The position numbers and the translations under genes are program-made. From assembly GCA_965248255.1 (NCBI GenBank), contig CBDFIW010000004.1, positions 3,162,001-3,226,000 on the forward strand: a stretch of DNA of 64,000 nt, in the 5' to 3' direction. The notes below the pieces were generated by a model. It was not told the origin of the DNA. It was given only the letters and a program-made list of their open reading frames with translations, and made no database searches. Of the stretch, positions 18,730 to 28,718 are shown in pieces; the first letter of the stretch is position 1, and each line of letters opens with the position of its first letter. The stretch is from JAKZVK01 sp965248255 (GTDB lineage Bacteria; Acidobacteriota; Terriglobia; Bryobacterales; UBA6623).

Positions 18730-19893
18730 GTGTAGTGCACCATAAATAATGTAACTTATATTGGCTTCCCATCGTCTCTATTAACAGGAGGCATGGGATG
18801 CGAAGAGCACAACCAGTAACTTTGAACACAGCGCAATGCAAGCAGTTGGACCGCTACGCGCGCGGCCGCCAAGTCGCCGTTCGTCTCGCCCTGCGAGCCA
18901 GGATTGTCCTGCTGGCCGCCGACGGTCTCGAGAATAAGCAGATCGCCGCACAGCTCGGTGTCTCGCGGCAGCTGGTGGCCCGCTGGCGCACGCGCTTTCT
19001 CGAAAGCAGCATCGCCGGCATTGCAAAAGACGCCCCACGGCCCGGTCGTAAACCTGCCGTCTCGAAGCAGAAAGTACAGCAGATCATCCACAAGACCACC
19101 CGCGAGAAACCGTCCAACGCCACCCACTGGAGCCGCCGCACCATGGCCGCCGCGGCCGGCGTCAGCGCTTCCACCGTGGGACGGATTTGGCGCGCCCATG
19201 GCCTCAAGCCCCACCGCGTCAAGACCCTCAAGCTCAGCAATGACCCGCGTTTCGCCGAGAAACTCGACGACATCGTCGGACTCTATCTCAATCCGCCTGA
19301 GCATGCTCTGGTTCTCTCGCTCGATGAGAAGTCCCAAATCCAAGCCCTCGATCGCACCCAGCCCGGCCTGCCGCTCAAAAAGGGACGCGGCCAAACGATG
19401 ACCCACGATTACAAGCGCAACGGCACGACCACCCTGTTTGCGGCGCTCAACAGCCTTGACGGCAGCGTGATCGCCGAGTGCATGCCCCGACACAGCCACC
19501 AGGAATGGCTGCGCTTCCTGCGCTTAATTGACCGCCGCACTCCCAAGGACAAACAGCTTCATCTCATCGTGGACAACTATGCCACCCACAAGCATGCCGC
19601 TGTGAAGCGTTGGCTCGATCGTCACCCGCGCTTCCACATTCATTTCACCCCGACCTCGGCGTCGTGGCTGAACATGGTCGAGAGATTCTTTCGCGATCTC
19701 ACCGTCAAGCGCCTGCGCCGCGGCGTGTTTCGCAGCGTGGACGAGCTCGTCGCCGCCATTGACGACTACATCGCCCAGCACAACGGGCATCCCACGCCCT
19801 TCATCTGGACCGCGACCGCCTCCGACATCCTCGAGAAAGTCAAGCGCGGACGTGCCGCCCTGCATAAGGTGCAATCTGCTTGACGCACTACAC
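18730..19893 (+). mobile_element. IS630-family insertion sequence, full copy A
   Basis: An element of 1164 bp bounded by inverted ends GTGTAGTGC and GCACTACAC, with TA on each side (18728-18729 and 19894-19895), the target duplication expected of IS630/Tc1-type elements. It holds a single transposase gene. The same element recurs at 24844-26007 (inverted, equal length) and as a deleted form at 59510-59989. Copy A is between the Omp85 gene and thiF and ends only about 70 bp before the likely thiF start, so it may have displaced the native thiF promoter. Confidence 0.93.
18798..19883 (+). CDS. IS630-family transposase
   Basis: A 361-residue DDE transposase. The N-terminal helix-turn-helix region (residues 38-110, with LENKQIAAQLGVSRQLVARW) binds the ends. 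The catalytic domain has LSLDEKSQIQALDR (first Asp), LIVDNYATHKH (second Asp) and SWLNMVERFFRDLT (Glu), the usual IS630 spacing. An AGGAGG sits 5-10 bases before the ATG. The frame is complete, so this copy looks active. The long open frame on the opposite strand is a codon-bias shadow. Confidence 0.95.
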   Translation: MRRAQPVTLNTAQCKQLDRYARGRQVAVRLALRARIVLLAADGLENKQIAAQLGVSRQLVARWRTRFLESSIAGIAKDAPRPGRKPAVSKQKVQQIIHKTTREKPSNATHWSRRTMAAAAGVSASTVGRIWRAHGLKPHRVKTLKLSNDPRFAEKLDDIVGLYLNPPEHALVLSLDEKSQIQALDRTQPGLPLKKGRGQTMTHDYKRNGTTTLFAALNSLDGSVIAECMPRHSHQEWLRFLRLIDRRTPKDKQLHLIVDNYATHKHAAVKRWLDRHPRFHIHFTPTSASWLNMVERFFRDLTVKRLRRGVFRSVDELVAAIDDYIAQHNGHPTPFIWTATASDILEKVKRGRAALHKVQSA

Positions 19894-19963
19894 TAGGGCG
19901 TCTCCGTTGAGGGTAGGATCAAGGAGGCCCATCGATCCCAACCGGCTCTGCAACCTCCCGATC

Positions 19964-20986
19964 ATGACCGGCCGCGACCGCGAGCGCTACTCACGCCAGA
20001 TCCTGTTCTCCGAACTGGGCGAGGGCGGGCAAGAGAAGCTACTCTCTTCCCGCGCGGTCATCGTCGGTTGTGGCGCCCTCGGCACCTTCCAGGCCGCGGC
20101 GCTGGCCCGCGCCGGCGTAGGCCGCCTCGTGATCATCGACCGGGATTACGTCGAGCCTGGTAACCTCCAGCGGCAATGGCTGTTCGACGAAGACGACGCC
20201 CGCCAAGGGTTGCCTAAGGCCGCGGCGGCGGCCACCCATCTCGCCGCCATCAACTCTGGCGTGTCCGTCGAGCCCCGCGTCGTTGACCTGATATCTCTCA
20301 ACGCCGAGCAGCTCCTGCTACCCGCCGACATCGTCCTTGACGGTACAGACAATTTCGATACCCGCTATCTCGTCAACGACGTAGCCGTTAAGCACGGGGT
20401 GCCCTGGGTCTACGGTGCAGCCGTCGGCAGCTACGGCCTTACCATGCCGATCATCCCGCACCATACCGCCTGCCTAACCTGTCTCTTCCCCACCCCTCCC
20501 GGCGGGACGCAGCCCACGTGCGACACGGCCGGCATATTGAACTCGGTCGCCTCACTGATCGCCTCTCTGCAGGTTTCTGATGCCGTCAAGATCCTCGCCG
20601 GCAAACCCGACGCCCTTGAGCCGAGGCTGCTTGCGATGGATGTGTGGAAAAACACGATCCAGAGCGTTTCGTCGCGTGAACGCAACCCGGATTGCCGGGC
20701 CTGCGCGCGGCGCGACTTCGCCTTTCTCGCCGCCAAGCGCCGCCGCCCGGTCTCTTTGTGCGGACGAAACGCCGTGCAGGTCCACGAACGCGAGCGGCCT
20801 CTCGACCTACAAAAGCTGCGTGTCGCCCTCGAACCTCTCGGGCAGGTGCGAGCCAACGAATACGCTCTGCGTTTCGTTTGTAATCCCTACGAGATGACGA
20901 TCTTCCCCGATGGACGAGCCATCATCAAAGGCACCGAAGATCCCGCTCTAGCCCGCAGCCTCTACGCCCGCTACGTGGGAAGCTAG
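19964..20986 (+). CDS. thiF: ThiF/MoeB-type sulfur-carrier adenylyltransferase
   Basis: A 340-residue E1-like enzyme that adenylates the C-terminus of a ThiS- or MoaD-type carrier for sulfur transfer. It has the nucleotide loop IVGCGALGTFQAAALARAG, the RDYVEPGNLQRQ ribose/Arg loop, DGTDNFDTRYLVND and two zinc-binding CxxC pairs (CLTC and CRAC). The last 85 residues resemble the extension in the longer ThiF/MoeB forms of Firmicutes, including SLCGRNAVQV. The ATG at 19964 gives the family N-terminus (GRDRERYSRQILF). An AAGGAGG at 19921-19927 has no ordinary start at the right distance. The gene is directly downstream of IS copy A. Confidence 0.87.
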   Translation: MTGRDRERYSRQILFSELGEGGQEKLLSSRAVIVGCGALGTFQAAALARAGVGRLVIIDRDYVEPGNLQRQWLFDEDDARQGLPKAAAAATHLAAINSGVSVEPRVVDLISLNAEQLLLPADIVLDGTDNFDTRYLVNDVAVKHGVPWVYGAAVGSYGLTMPIIPHHTACLTCLFPTPPGGTQPTCDTAGILNSVASLIASLQVSDAVKILAGKPDALEPRLLAMDVWKNTIQSVSSRERNPDCRACARRDFAFLAAKRRRPVSLCGRNAVQVHERERPLDLQKLRVALEPLGQVRANEYALRFVCNPYEMTIFPDGRAIIKGTEDPALARSLYARYVGS

Positions 20987-21072
20987 AAGGGGCCTCCGGT
21001 CAACGGCAAGAGAAGGTGCGGAAACTCTAGCCCGCCGGGCCGGCGTGGCTACGCCCGCAGCCCCCACGCTGC

Positions 21073-22953
21073 TTACCAAGCATCCGCATACCGGTACCCG
21101 TAGGGGTCGGCACCGGCTGAGATTACACCGTTAGGCATGAACAGCACGGCTACCGGCGCCGAGCCGCTGTTCCACTTGCTGCGCCGCTCAATCTGGTGGC
21201 CCCACTCCTTGAGCTGCCCCTCGACGGACGGCGAGATGCGCTCGTCAAGCAGCAGCAGATTCGGCTCCATGGCATGGTCGTCGAAGCTGGCGACCATGTG
21301 TCGGGTCTGGAAGCGGGGCGCCTCGACCGCCGCCTGTGGGTTCAGCCGAAACTCTATCACCGCCAGCATCACCTGCAGCAACGCCTGGTCCTGCTGATCG
21401 CCCCCCGGCGTGGAAAGTGCCAAGAAGGGCTGTCCCCGCCGGGTCACAATCGTTGGTGACAGCGTGATGCGGGGACGTTTGCGCGGCTCAACGACGTTTG
21501 GGTGATCGGGAATCATCAGGAAGCTCTGCGCCCGCTGGGTCAGCGGAATCCCCGTGTCGGCCGCGATCACCGACGGCATCCACGCCCCCGACGGCGTCAC
21601 CGAGAACATCACGCCGTTGCTGTCGATGATGTTGATGCAGGTCGTGTCCTTCGAAGCCAGAGCGTCGGTCAACGGCCGCAGTTGGCCGGCGTACCGCGAG
21701 GGGTGGGGCGGCTCACGGCCGAATTCTCCCGGACGAAACTCGGTCGACGCCCGCGCCGGATCGATCAGCCGACGGCGCAGCTCAGCGTACTCCTTGGTTA
21801 GCAGATCTGCGGGGATGTTTGAGAACTTCGGATCCGCATAATAGGTGTCACGGTCGGCGTAGGCCAGCTTGAGCGCTTCGGTCAGCGTGTGAATGTACTC
21901 GGGCGAGTTCCAACCCATCGTGCGCAGGTCGTATCCCTCGACGAGATTCAGCGCTTGCAGCAGAATCGGCCCCTGCGTCCAAAAGCCGCTCTTGTAGATC
22001 TCGTACTCGCGATAGGTCGTGACCTCCGGCTTTTCCAACTCGAGTCGGGTTTGCGCGAAGTCTTCATAGCGCAGCAGGCCACCGTTCTCTTTGCTGAAGT
22101 CGGCGATCTTCCGCGCGATCTCACCTCGATAGAAGTGGTCACGCACAGCGTCGATGGCCTGCTCCCGCGTCGCTCCCCCTTGGAGAGCCTTCCCTTCGGC
22201 TGCCGCCAGCGAGCGCAGCGTTCGCGCTAAATCGGTCTGTCGAAACACGCTGCCCGGACGTGGCACCCGCCCTCCGGGCAGGTACACCTTCTGCGATGTC
22301 GGGAACAGCTTGAAGATCCGCACCGCTTGCGCGATCGAGCCCGCGCGTATCGAGTCGAGAGGCATCGCGTCGGCCAAATCGATCGCCGGTTGGATCACCT
22401 CGCCGAATGACTTCGTGCCAAACTCGCGCAGCGACAGCAACCCCGAGTCGACCATGCCGGGAACCAGCGCCGGCAGGATTCCGAACGGCGGGATCGGCCC
22501 GCCATTGCGCCCGCGCCGACGTGACTCCTGGATGATCTCAGGGTGCTGCCGGTGCGACTGGAAGAATTCCAGTGTCATTCGCCCGGGTGCCGCGCCGACG
22601 CCGGGAATCGAGTGCACCTCGCCGTCACGCGTGCGAATGAGGATCGGTGACTCCCCGCCAAACCCGAAGTGCGAAAACTCATTCACGGCACCCGCGTAAA
22701 GTGCTGCGACACCCGCGTCCACAGCATTGCCTCGGGCGTGCAGAAGGCGCATGGCGGCCTCGCTGCTCAGCGGCGTCCCCGCGGCCACCGCGGCGCGCGT
22801 CCCCCGCACGACGGGCCGAAGCACCCGCCAGCGCATCATGTTCTGTTTGTCTTTGTTGCCCTGCCGGCGTGACCGCCGGGCCTGGGAGTGTAGGTCACCA
22901 CCGGCGAGCAGCAGGCACAACACTCCCGCCATGAGGAGCCAGAACCGTTTCAT
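21073..22953 (-). CDS. ggt: Gamma-glutamyltranspeptidase family protein
   Basis: A 626-residue Ntn-hydrolase that self-cleaves and then hydrolyses or transfers gamma-glutamyl groups, for example from glutathione, in the periplasm. A signal peptide (residues 1-23) is followed by the large-subunit motifs AVAAGTPLSSEAAMRLL, GGNAVDA-like RGNAVDAGVAA and FGFGGES. The autoprocessing site is Asp436-Thr437 in ASKDTTCINIID, with Thr437 as nucleophile. The second half has the SPTIV and STPGGDQQ segments. ATG 22953 is chosen because GGAG lies 8 bases upstream and the signal peptide then begins at once; an ATG at 22983 is possible. Confidence 0.9.
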   Translation of the reverse strand: MKRFWLLMAGVLCLLLAGGDLHSQARRSRRQGNKDKQNMMRWRVLRPVVRGTRAAVAAGTPLSSEAAMRLLHARGNAVDAGVAALYAGAVNEFSHFGFGGESPILIRTRDGEVHSIPGVGAAPGRMTLEFFQSHRQHPEIIQESRRRGRNGGPIPPFGILPALVPGMVDSGLLSLREFGTKSFGEVIQPAIDLADAMPLDSIRAGSIAQAVRIFKLFPTSQKVYLPGGRVPRPGSVFRQTDLARTLRSLAAAEGKALQGGATREQAIDAVRDHFYRGEIARKIADFSKENGGLLRYEDFAQTRLELEKPEVTTYREYEIYKSGFWTQGPILLQALNLVEGYDLRTMGWNSPEYIHTLTEALKLAYADRDTYYADPKFSNIPADLLTKEYAELRRRLIDPARASTEFRPGEFGREPPHPSRYAGQLRPLTDALASKDTTCINIIDSNGVMFSVTPSGAWMPSVIAADTGIPLTQRAQSFLMIPDHPNVVEPRKRPRITLSPTIVTRRGQPFLALSTPGGDQQDQALLQVMLAVIEFRLNPQAAVEAPRFQTRHMVASFDDHAMEPNLLLLDERISPSVEGQLKEWGHQIERRSKWNSGSAPVAVLFMPNGVISAGADPYGYRYADAW

Positions 22954-23213
22954 CGCGACGCTCCGAAGGATTTCCCTTGTCATGATAACAGTCCGTTTTC
23001 GCGGCCAGGTCGGCCAACCGTACTCCGTCCGCAAGCTGCCGCCCGCTTGCCTCGAACGCTTGTGGGATCGTCCCGCGGCGCGGTTCCCAGAAACCTGCGG
23101 CGATCGGTCTCCCTTAGCCTGCAAGGTGTCGGCGGTAGAACGGTTCCAATCCCGATCTTGCCCTGGTGCGAACGCGTTTCGGGCTGCTGCTACGGTCGGA
23201 CCCGCCGCCTTTG

Positions 23214-23975
23214 CTAGTTGACCCAGCGGCTTCCCCCGCCGCGATCCCGTTTCTTCATATAAACCTGGAACTTCCGCCGGGCACGCCGCAACCGCCACTG
23301 GCGGTACGATCCCAGCCAGTCGATATCGAGGGCGCTCGGGCGGTGGCGCAAGTAGAAGTAGCCGATCACCATCCCGCCAAGGTGGGCGAAATGCGCCACT
23401 CCTCCGCCGGCTCCTCCCACAGCCGACAAGAACGCGATCGCCCCCATGATGGCCACGGCTATCCTTGCCGGGATCGGGAACATCAGCATGAAGTAGATCG
23501 TTCGGTTCGGGTAGAGCAGACCGAACGCAAGCAGCACGCCGTAAATCGCGCCGGAGGCGCCAATCGTCGCAGTGCCCAGGCTCCCTCCGAAAATCAGGCG
23601 GGAGACGACATCACACAACCCCGCGCCCACACCGCAGACGAGATAGTAGTTAAGAAAGCGCCGGCTCCCCCAGTCACGTTCCAGGTCGCTGCCGAACATC
23701 CACAGCATCAACATATTGATAAGAATGTGGCCGAACCCCGTCGGGTCGTGCAGAAACAGATATGTGAAGGGCTGCCAGATCGCTCCCCGGAAGAGCCAAT
23801 CCGGAATCAGGCTCAGCGAATGAAACAGCAACAGCAGAGGAACGAACTTCAACCACTGGCAGAGGAAGTAGACGACAAACGCCGCCGTGTTGGCTATCAG
23901 TAGAAACTTGATCGCCGGAGGCACCATCCGGCTGTAGCCGAAGTTCATCGGAGGATAACGGGAGTAGGTGCCCAT
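23214..23975 (-). CDS. Rhomboid-family intramembrane serine protease
   Basis: A 253-residue protein with six transmembrane helices. The catalytic dyad is visible: Ser141 in TIGASGAIYG and His198 in AHFAHLGGM. The helix-2 region GHILINMLMLWMFG carries the supporting His and Asn. Rhomboids cut transmembrane helices of substrate proteins inside the membrane; no substrate can be inferred. The 45-residue tail after the last helix is Arg/Lys-rich and cytoplasmic. The protein starts about 180 bp from the end of the broken asnB gene on the same strand. Confidence 0.92.
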   Translation of the reverse strand: MGTYSRYPPMNFGYSRMVPPAIKFLLIANTAAFVVYFLCQWLKFVPLLLLFHSLSLIPDWLFRGAIWQPFTYLFLHDPTGFGHILINMLMLWMFGSDLERDWGSRRFLNYYLVCGVGAGLCDVVSRLIFGGSLGTATIGASGAIYGVLLAFGLLYPNRTIYFMLMFPIPARIAVAIMGAIAFLSAVGGAGGGVAHFAHLGGMVIGYFYLRHRPSALDIDWLGSYRQWRLRRARRKFQVYMKKRDRGGGSRWVN

Positions 23976-24843
23976 ACAGGGGGACGTCGAAACGTCTCCT
24001 TAGCAGCATAGGTGTTGACTCCAGAGAGCGTCAAACATCAGGTGGTTCGTCAACGTGGCGGCCACTCCCCTATGTCTGGAGCGGGGGCGCGGCACTACAA
24101 ACCGTTCCAGTACCTCTCAACTGGCCGCCGCGGCCCGCCGACCCATGAACTCATTTCACCAGCATTGAAGCACCAGCAGCGCCCAGGGTACGGTCACCTG
24201 CCGCCGCGAGCTCTTCGCGTCCACTTGCAGGTAACGTTCTAATCGTGCCCGCTGGAACAACCCTCCGGAAGAGTCAAGCAGCACTTCTCGCGCGAGCTTC
24301 CGTACCGTCGGATGCTGGCTCAGACTCCGCGGGAATTGTATTCCAAACTTCCGGCGGCGTGCGACATCGAGCGGGAGCATATGCGTGAGAAGCTTGAGGA
24401 TGTACTTCTCCTGCCGTCCCCGTAACTTTAGATTCGACGGCAGGCGCAGCGCGAAATCGACCAACGGGCGGTCGAGGAACGGGATCCTCGATTCGAGCCC
24501 GTGTGCCATGTTGATCTTGTCTCGGTCGAGCATGATTCCGTCCGCCAGGCGATGGGTGAACTCCAGGGCGAGCCGGCGCTGCAACACGCCGCGGCACGAA
24601 GCCAGGGTTTCGGGCTCGACCCGCAGCGAAGGCAGATCCGGCTCGGCGTCGCGTAGTTCGCCCTGGAGAACTTCGTCGCGGATCGAAGACGGCAGCGGCC
24701 GGAACCACTCGAGATCCGCCAAGGCCAGGTCCTTCGCGCCCAGCACGCGAAGCAACACTTGCCAACGCGACGCCGGCACTCGCGTCGACAGCATCCGAGC
24801 CAAGGGCCGAGGTGTCAGGTAGCGCAGCGGATAAGCCAACCTA

Positions 24844-26007
24844 GTGTAGTGCGTCAAGCAGATTGCACCTTATGCAGGGCGGCACGTCCGCGCTTGACTT
24901 TCTCGAGGATGTCGGAGGCGGTCGCGGTCCAGATGAAGGGCGTGGGATGCCCGTTGTGCTGGGCGATGTAGTCGTCAATGGCGGCGACGAGCTCGTCCAC
25001 GCTGCGAAACACGCCGCGGCGCAGGCGCTTGACGGTGAGATCGCGAAAGAATCGCTCGACCATGTTCAGCCACGACGCCGAGGTCGGGGTGAAATGAATG
25101 TGGAAGCGCGGGTGACGATCGAGCCAACGCTTCACAGCGGCATGCTTGTGGGTGGCATAGTTGTCCACGATGAGATGAAGCTGTTTGTCCTTGGGAGTGC
25201 GGCGGTCAATTAAGCGCAGGAAGCGCAGCCATTCCTGGTGGCTGTGTCGGGGCATGCACTCGGCGATCACGCTGCCGTCAAGGCTGTTGAGCGCCGCAAA
25301 CAGGGTGGTCGTGCCGTTGCGCTTGTAATCGTGGGTCATCGTTTGGCCGCGTCCCTTTTTGAGCGGCAGGCCGGGCTGGGTGCGATCGAGGGCTTGGATT
25401 TGGGACTTCTCATCGAGCGAGAGAACCAGAGCATGCTCAGGCGGATTGAGATAGAGTCCGACGATGTCGTCGAGTTTCTCGGCGAAACGCGGGTCATTGC
25501 TGAGCTTGAAGGTCTTGACGCGGTGGGGCTTGAGGCCATGGGCGCGCCAAATCCGTCCCACGGTGGAAGCGCTGACGCCGGCCGCGGCGGCCATGGTGCG
25601 GCGGCTCCAGTGGGTGGCGTTGGACGGTTTCTCGCGGGTGGTCTTGTGGATGATCTGCTGTACTTTCTGCTTCGAGACGGCAGGTTTACGACCGGGCCGT
25701 GGGGCGTCTTTTGCAATGCCGGCGATGCTGCTTTCGAGAAAGCGCGTGCGCCAGCGGGCCACCAACTGCCGCGAGACACCGAGCTGTGCGGCGATCTGCT
25801 TATTCTCGAGACCGTCGGCGGCCAGCAGGACAATCCTGGCTCGCAGGGCGAGACGAACGGCGACTTGGCGGCCGCGCGCGTAGCGGTCCAACTGCTTGCA
25901 TTGCGCTGTGTTCAAAGTTACTGGTTGTGCTCTTCGCATCCCATGCCTCCTGTTAATAGAGACGATGGGAAGCCAATATAAGTTACATTATTTATGGTGC
26001 ATTACAC
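24844..26007 (-). mobile_element. IS630-family insertion sequence, full copy B
   Basis: An element of 1164 bp, inverted relative to copy A, with TA at 24842-24843 and 26008-26009. Its transposase-upstream end reads GTGTAATGC, one change from copy A. Internally it differs from copy A at very few positions, including a Leu-to-Phe change in KTFKLSN of the transposase. It interrupts asnB. Confidence 0.93.
24854..25939 (-). CDS. IS630-family transposase (copy B)
   Basis: A 361-residue DDE transposase, nearly identical to the one at 18798-19883, with all three acidic catalytic motifs intact. It shares a silent CAGTTG codon pair with the deleted copy at 59578 that copy A lacks (CAGCTG), so the deleted form is more closely related to this copy. 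The same AGGAGG ribosome site precedes the ATG. Confidence 0.95.
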   Translation of the reverse strand: MRRAQPVTLNTAQCKQLDRYARGRQVAVRLALRARIVLLAADGLENKQIAAQLGVSRQLVARWRTRFLESSIAGIAKDAPRPGRKPAVSKQKVQQIIHKTTREKPSNATHWSRRTMAAAAGVSASTVGRIWRAHGLKPHRVKTFKLSNDPRFAEKLDDIVGLYLNPPEHALVLSLDEKSQIQALDRTQPGLPLKKGRGQTMTHDYKRNGTTTLFAALNSLDGSVIAECMPRHSHQEWLRFLRLIDRRTPKDKQLHLIVDNYATHKHAAVKRWLDRHPRFHIHFTPTSASWLNMVERFFRDLTVKRLRRGVFRSVDELVAAIDDYIAQHNGHPTPFIWTATASDILEKVKRGRAALHKVQSA

Positions 26008-27348
26008 TAGTATACGGATGGCAAAGCCATGCGTAGCCCGCAAAGAGTTCGTCGGCGCCCTCGCCGCTGATCGCGGTCTTGACTTCGCGCGCGGTCATCT
26101 CGGCCAACTGGTACTGCAGCAAAGCGGGGCTGCGAATGAATGGCTCTTCGAGGGCCCTCGTGACCTTGGGCAGTTGATCTGGGACGGCGGCCACGTCGAA
26201 CTCGACCTCGTGATGCTCGGTCCCCAAGCGCTCGGCCACCTGCCGGGAAAAGCGGCCTTCGTCGACATCCGGGTCGTTGGGGAACGTAATCGAGAACGTC
26301 TTCAGCCTCGCCCCCAACTGCCGGGCGGCCAACGTCGCCGTCAATGACGAGTCCCAGCCGCCGCTGACAAACGCCCCGACGGGAACATCGGCGGCGAGAT
26401 GAGAGCGCAGCGCGGCCTCGAGCAGATGCTCGAGCTCCTCGGCGTACTCTCGATCGCTTCGCCGTGGCAGGTCATGGCGGAACCGAAGCCGCCAGAACCT
26501 CCCTCGGCGGATTTGTCCGGGCCCGACAACCAACCAGCCGCCGGCCGGAAGCTTTTCGATTCCGGCAAAGCCGCTCCGCGGCGCCGGGATGTAGCCCGAC
26601 GTCAAGAAATTGGCCAGGCCCGTCCAGTCAGGCTGCGCTTCGACCAGCCCGGACGCCAGCAAGGCTTTGACTTCCGAGCCGAACACGAACCCCGAAGGCG
26701 TTGCGGCCGAGTAGAGATATTTCATGCCCGCCCCGTCTCGCGCCAGCACGAGCTTGCGGGCTTCTACGTCCAGGATGGCCAGTGCGAACATCCCGTGAAG
26801 CTTGTCGAGGCATTCGACTCCGAGGTCTTCGTAGAGGTGAGCAATCACCTCGGTGTCGCAGCGCGTCCGAAACCGGTGCCCGCGCTTCTCGAGATCTTGG
26901 CGCAGCGCCGGGTGATTGTAGATCTCCCCGTTGAAGACGACTTGCACGGTGCCGTCTTCGTTCGACATCGGCTGCTGCCCGTCCGCGACGTCTACAATGC
27001 TCAGGCGGCGGCAGGTCAGGGCGGCCCCGAGGCCGGGGCAATCGAAACTCCCATCCTCGTCGGGCCCGCGGTGGCGGATCGCCTCGCCCATCTGCGCCAG
27101 GGCCGCCAGACGCTCCCCCTTCGGGAGCTTGCTATCGAAGATTCCGGCGATACCACACATGAAGGCAGATGAGGTGAGAGGGAAAGACTTCCAGGGGCTC
27201 TTTCCAGGGGTTCTATCGTAGCAGCGAATTCCGAGCTTGCGGCTCGACTCGATAGAATGGGTCTTCGACGCCGTTCCCGGACGAAAGGACGTAGCGTGCT
27301 GCGCCCCCGGTCACGGCGACGCTTGCACAAACTCGGCTACACAGACCG

Positions 27349-28698
27349 ATGCTCGTCGAAATCCTACGCGCGACGAAGGGCAAACGCCTTTGGTTCATCA
27401 AGGCTCTAATGCTGGACGTCCTCGCCGGCCTCTGGAGGCGCTGCCTGCGGCGGACCACCTTCATCGCGATTACGGGAAGCTTCGGCAAGACCACCACCAA
27501 GGAGTGCCTCGGCTCCGCGCTTGGCGCCCACTACCCGATCGTGAAGACCCCGCGGAACGACAACGCGTTCACCCGTGTGTCCCGGACGCTCTTTCGTGTT
27601 CGGCCGGGCCATCGCTTTGCCGTCGTCGAGGTGGGCACCGAGCGCCCCGGAATGATCCGGCACTGGGCGCGGGTCGTGCGTCCCGACATTGCCGTGATCC
27701 TGAGCGTCGGCGGGGCCCACTTGCTCAGTTTCAAGGACCTCGACGAGATCGCTGCCGAGAAGGCTAAGCTGCTGCGGGGTCTGAAGCCGGGGGGCATCGC
27801 CGTGCTGAACGGAGATGATCCGCGCGTCGCGGCGATGGCAGACGAGGCGCACCGCCGGGGTTGCGAAGTTATCTTCTTCGGATCGTCCCCTTCGTTCGCG
27901 GTCACCGGAGGGGCCGCGACCGGCCAGTGGCCCGACCGGTTTGCTTTGACGATCCGGGCGGGTTCGGAGTCTGCGCGCTGCCAGACGCAGCTGGTCGGCA
28001 CGCAGTGGTCGGTTTCGGCGCTGGGCGCGGTGGCCGTCGCCCACCGGCTCGGATTGACGTTGCGGCAGGCCATCGAACCGATCGAAAAAATTCCTCCCCT
28101 GCCGGGGCGGCTACAGCCCGTACGGTTACCCAATGGGGCGGTCATTCTGCGCGACGACACGAATAGTTATCTCGAAGCCTTCACGGCCGCGCTTGGCGTG
28201 TTACGGGCGGCACGCGCCGCGCGCAAGATCTTTGTCACCAACGGCTACACCGAGGCCCCGGTCAACAGCCGCCGTAGAGCGATCGAGCTTGGCGAATTGG
28301 CCGCTCTCGTCGCGGATGTCTTCGTTTTCTTCGGGCAGTTCCGAAACGGGGCCCGCCGGAGTGCGATACGGACGGGGATGGCGGAGGAGAGTGCCCACAC
28401 TTTCAAAACCATGCAGCAAGTGATCGCATTCTTGCGAACGGAACTGCGCAGCGGCGACTTCGTGGTCCTGAAGGGCCGGTTCGCCTCCCATATCGCGCGC
28501 ATCCTCTACGCCCTCGTGGGGGACGTGAAGTGTTGGGTCGATCAGTGCGACATTAGGCTCCTGTGCGAGAATTGTCCTGAGTTGGGTGTTGACCCCACTG
28601 TTCTCGCACCACTCGTGGGGGTCCCGCAGTTCAGCCAAGCCTACCTGTCACCTCCTGGCGGCGAACCGCGCCGGGCGGTAGTGAGCGAAGTCACCTAG
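27349..28698 (+). CDS. MurF-like Mur ligase without the UDP-binding N-domain
   Basis: A 449-residue ATP-dependent amide ligase of the Mur superfamily. The P-loop GSFGKTTT is at residues 43-50, far earlier than in true MurF, because the N-terminal UDP-sugar-binding domain is replaced by about 40 residues with a basic, hydrophobic helix. The central domain has VEVGTERPGMI and VLNGDDPRV; the C-terminal domain has RDDTNSYLEAFTAAL and VLKGRFASHI. It therefore probably joins an amino acid or amine to a non-nucleotide acid, in secondary or surface-polymer metabolism and not in peptidoglycan precursor synthesis. Neighbours are a broken asnB (divergent) and a broken CapK-like ligase 20 bp downstream. 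Confidence 0.78.
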   Translation: MLVEILRATKGKRLWFIKALMLDVLAGLWRRCLRRTTFIAITGSFGKTTTKECLGSALGAHYPIVKTPRNDNAFTRVSRTLFRVRPGHRFAVVEVGTERPGMIRHWARVVRPDIAVILSVGGAHLLSFKDLDEIAAEKAKLLRGLKPGGIAVLNGDDPRVAAMADEAHRRGCEVIFFGSSPSFAVTGGAATGQWPDRFALTIRAGSESARCQTQLVGTQWSVSALGAVAVAHRLGLTLRQAIEPIEKIPPLPGRLQPVRLPNGAVILRDDTNSYLEAFTAALGVLRAARAARKIFVTNGYTEAPVNSRRRAIELGELAALVADVFVFFGQFRNGARRSAIRTGMAEESAHTFKTMQQVIAFLRTELRSGDFVVLKGRFASHIARILYALVGDVKCWVDQCDIRLLCENCPELGVDPTVLAPLVGVPQFSQAYLSPPGGEPRRAVVSEVT

Positions 28699-28718
28699 TC
28701 CGCCGGGGCCGGCGGACA

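Larger units (their letters stand above)
24156..27160 (-). pseudogene. asnB: Asparagine synthetase (glutamine-hydrolysing), split by IS630 copy B
   Basis: The N-terminal part (27160 down to about 26010) begins MCGIAGIF, with Cys2 the glutaminase nucleophile, and holds the synthetase P-loop VSGGWDSS. The C-terminal part (24841 down to 24156) continues with the helical synthetase domain. IS copy B sits between them. Removing the element and one TA joins ...HPYT to RLAYPLRYL in frame and gives a 612-residue protein of normal AsnB length. As it stands, the protein would stop inside the IS after about 390 residues and lack the last third of the synthetase domain. One further oddity: the usual LARDRxG segment reads LARDGAG. 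It is divergent from the Mur ligase gene, with 188 bp between the starts. Confidence 0.9.

Noticed and set aside
18756..19499. A 247-codon open frame antisense to the IS630 transposase (also mirrored at 25238-25981 and partly at 59536-59970)
   Set aside because: It is the complement of a strongly biased coding sequence, has no ribosome site or recognisable domain, and its starts fall within the IS end.
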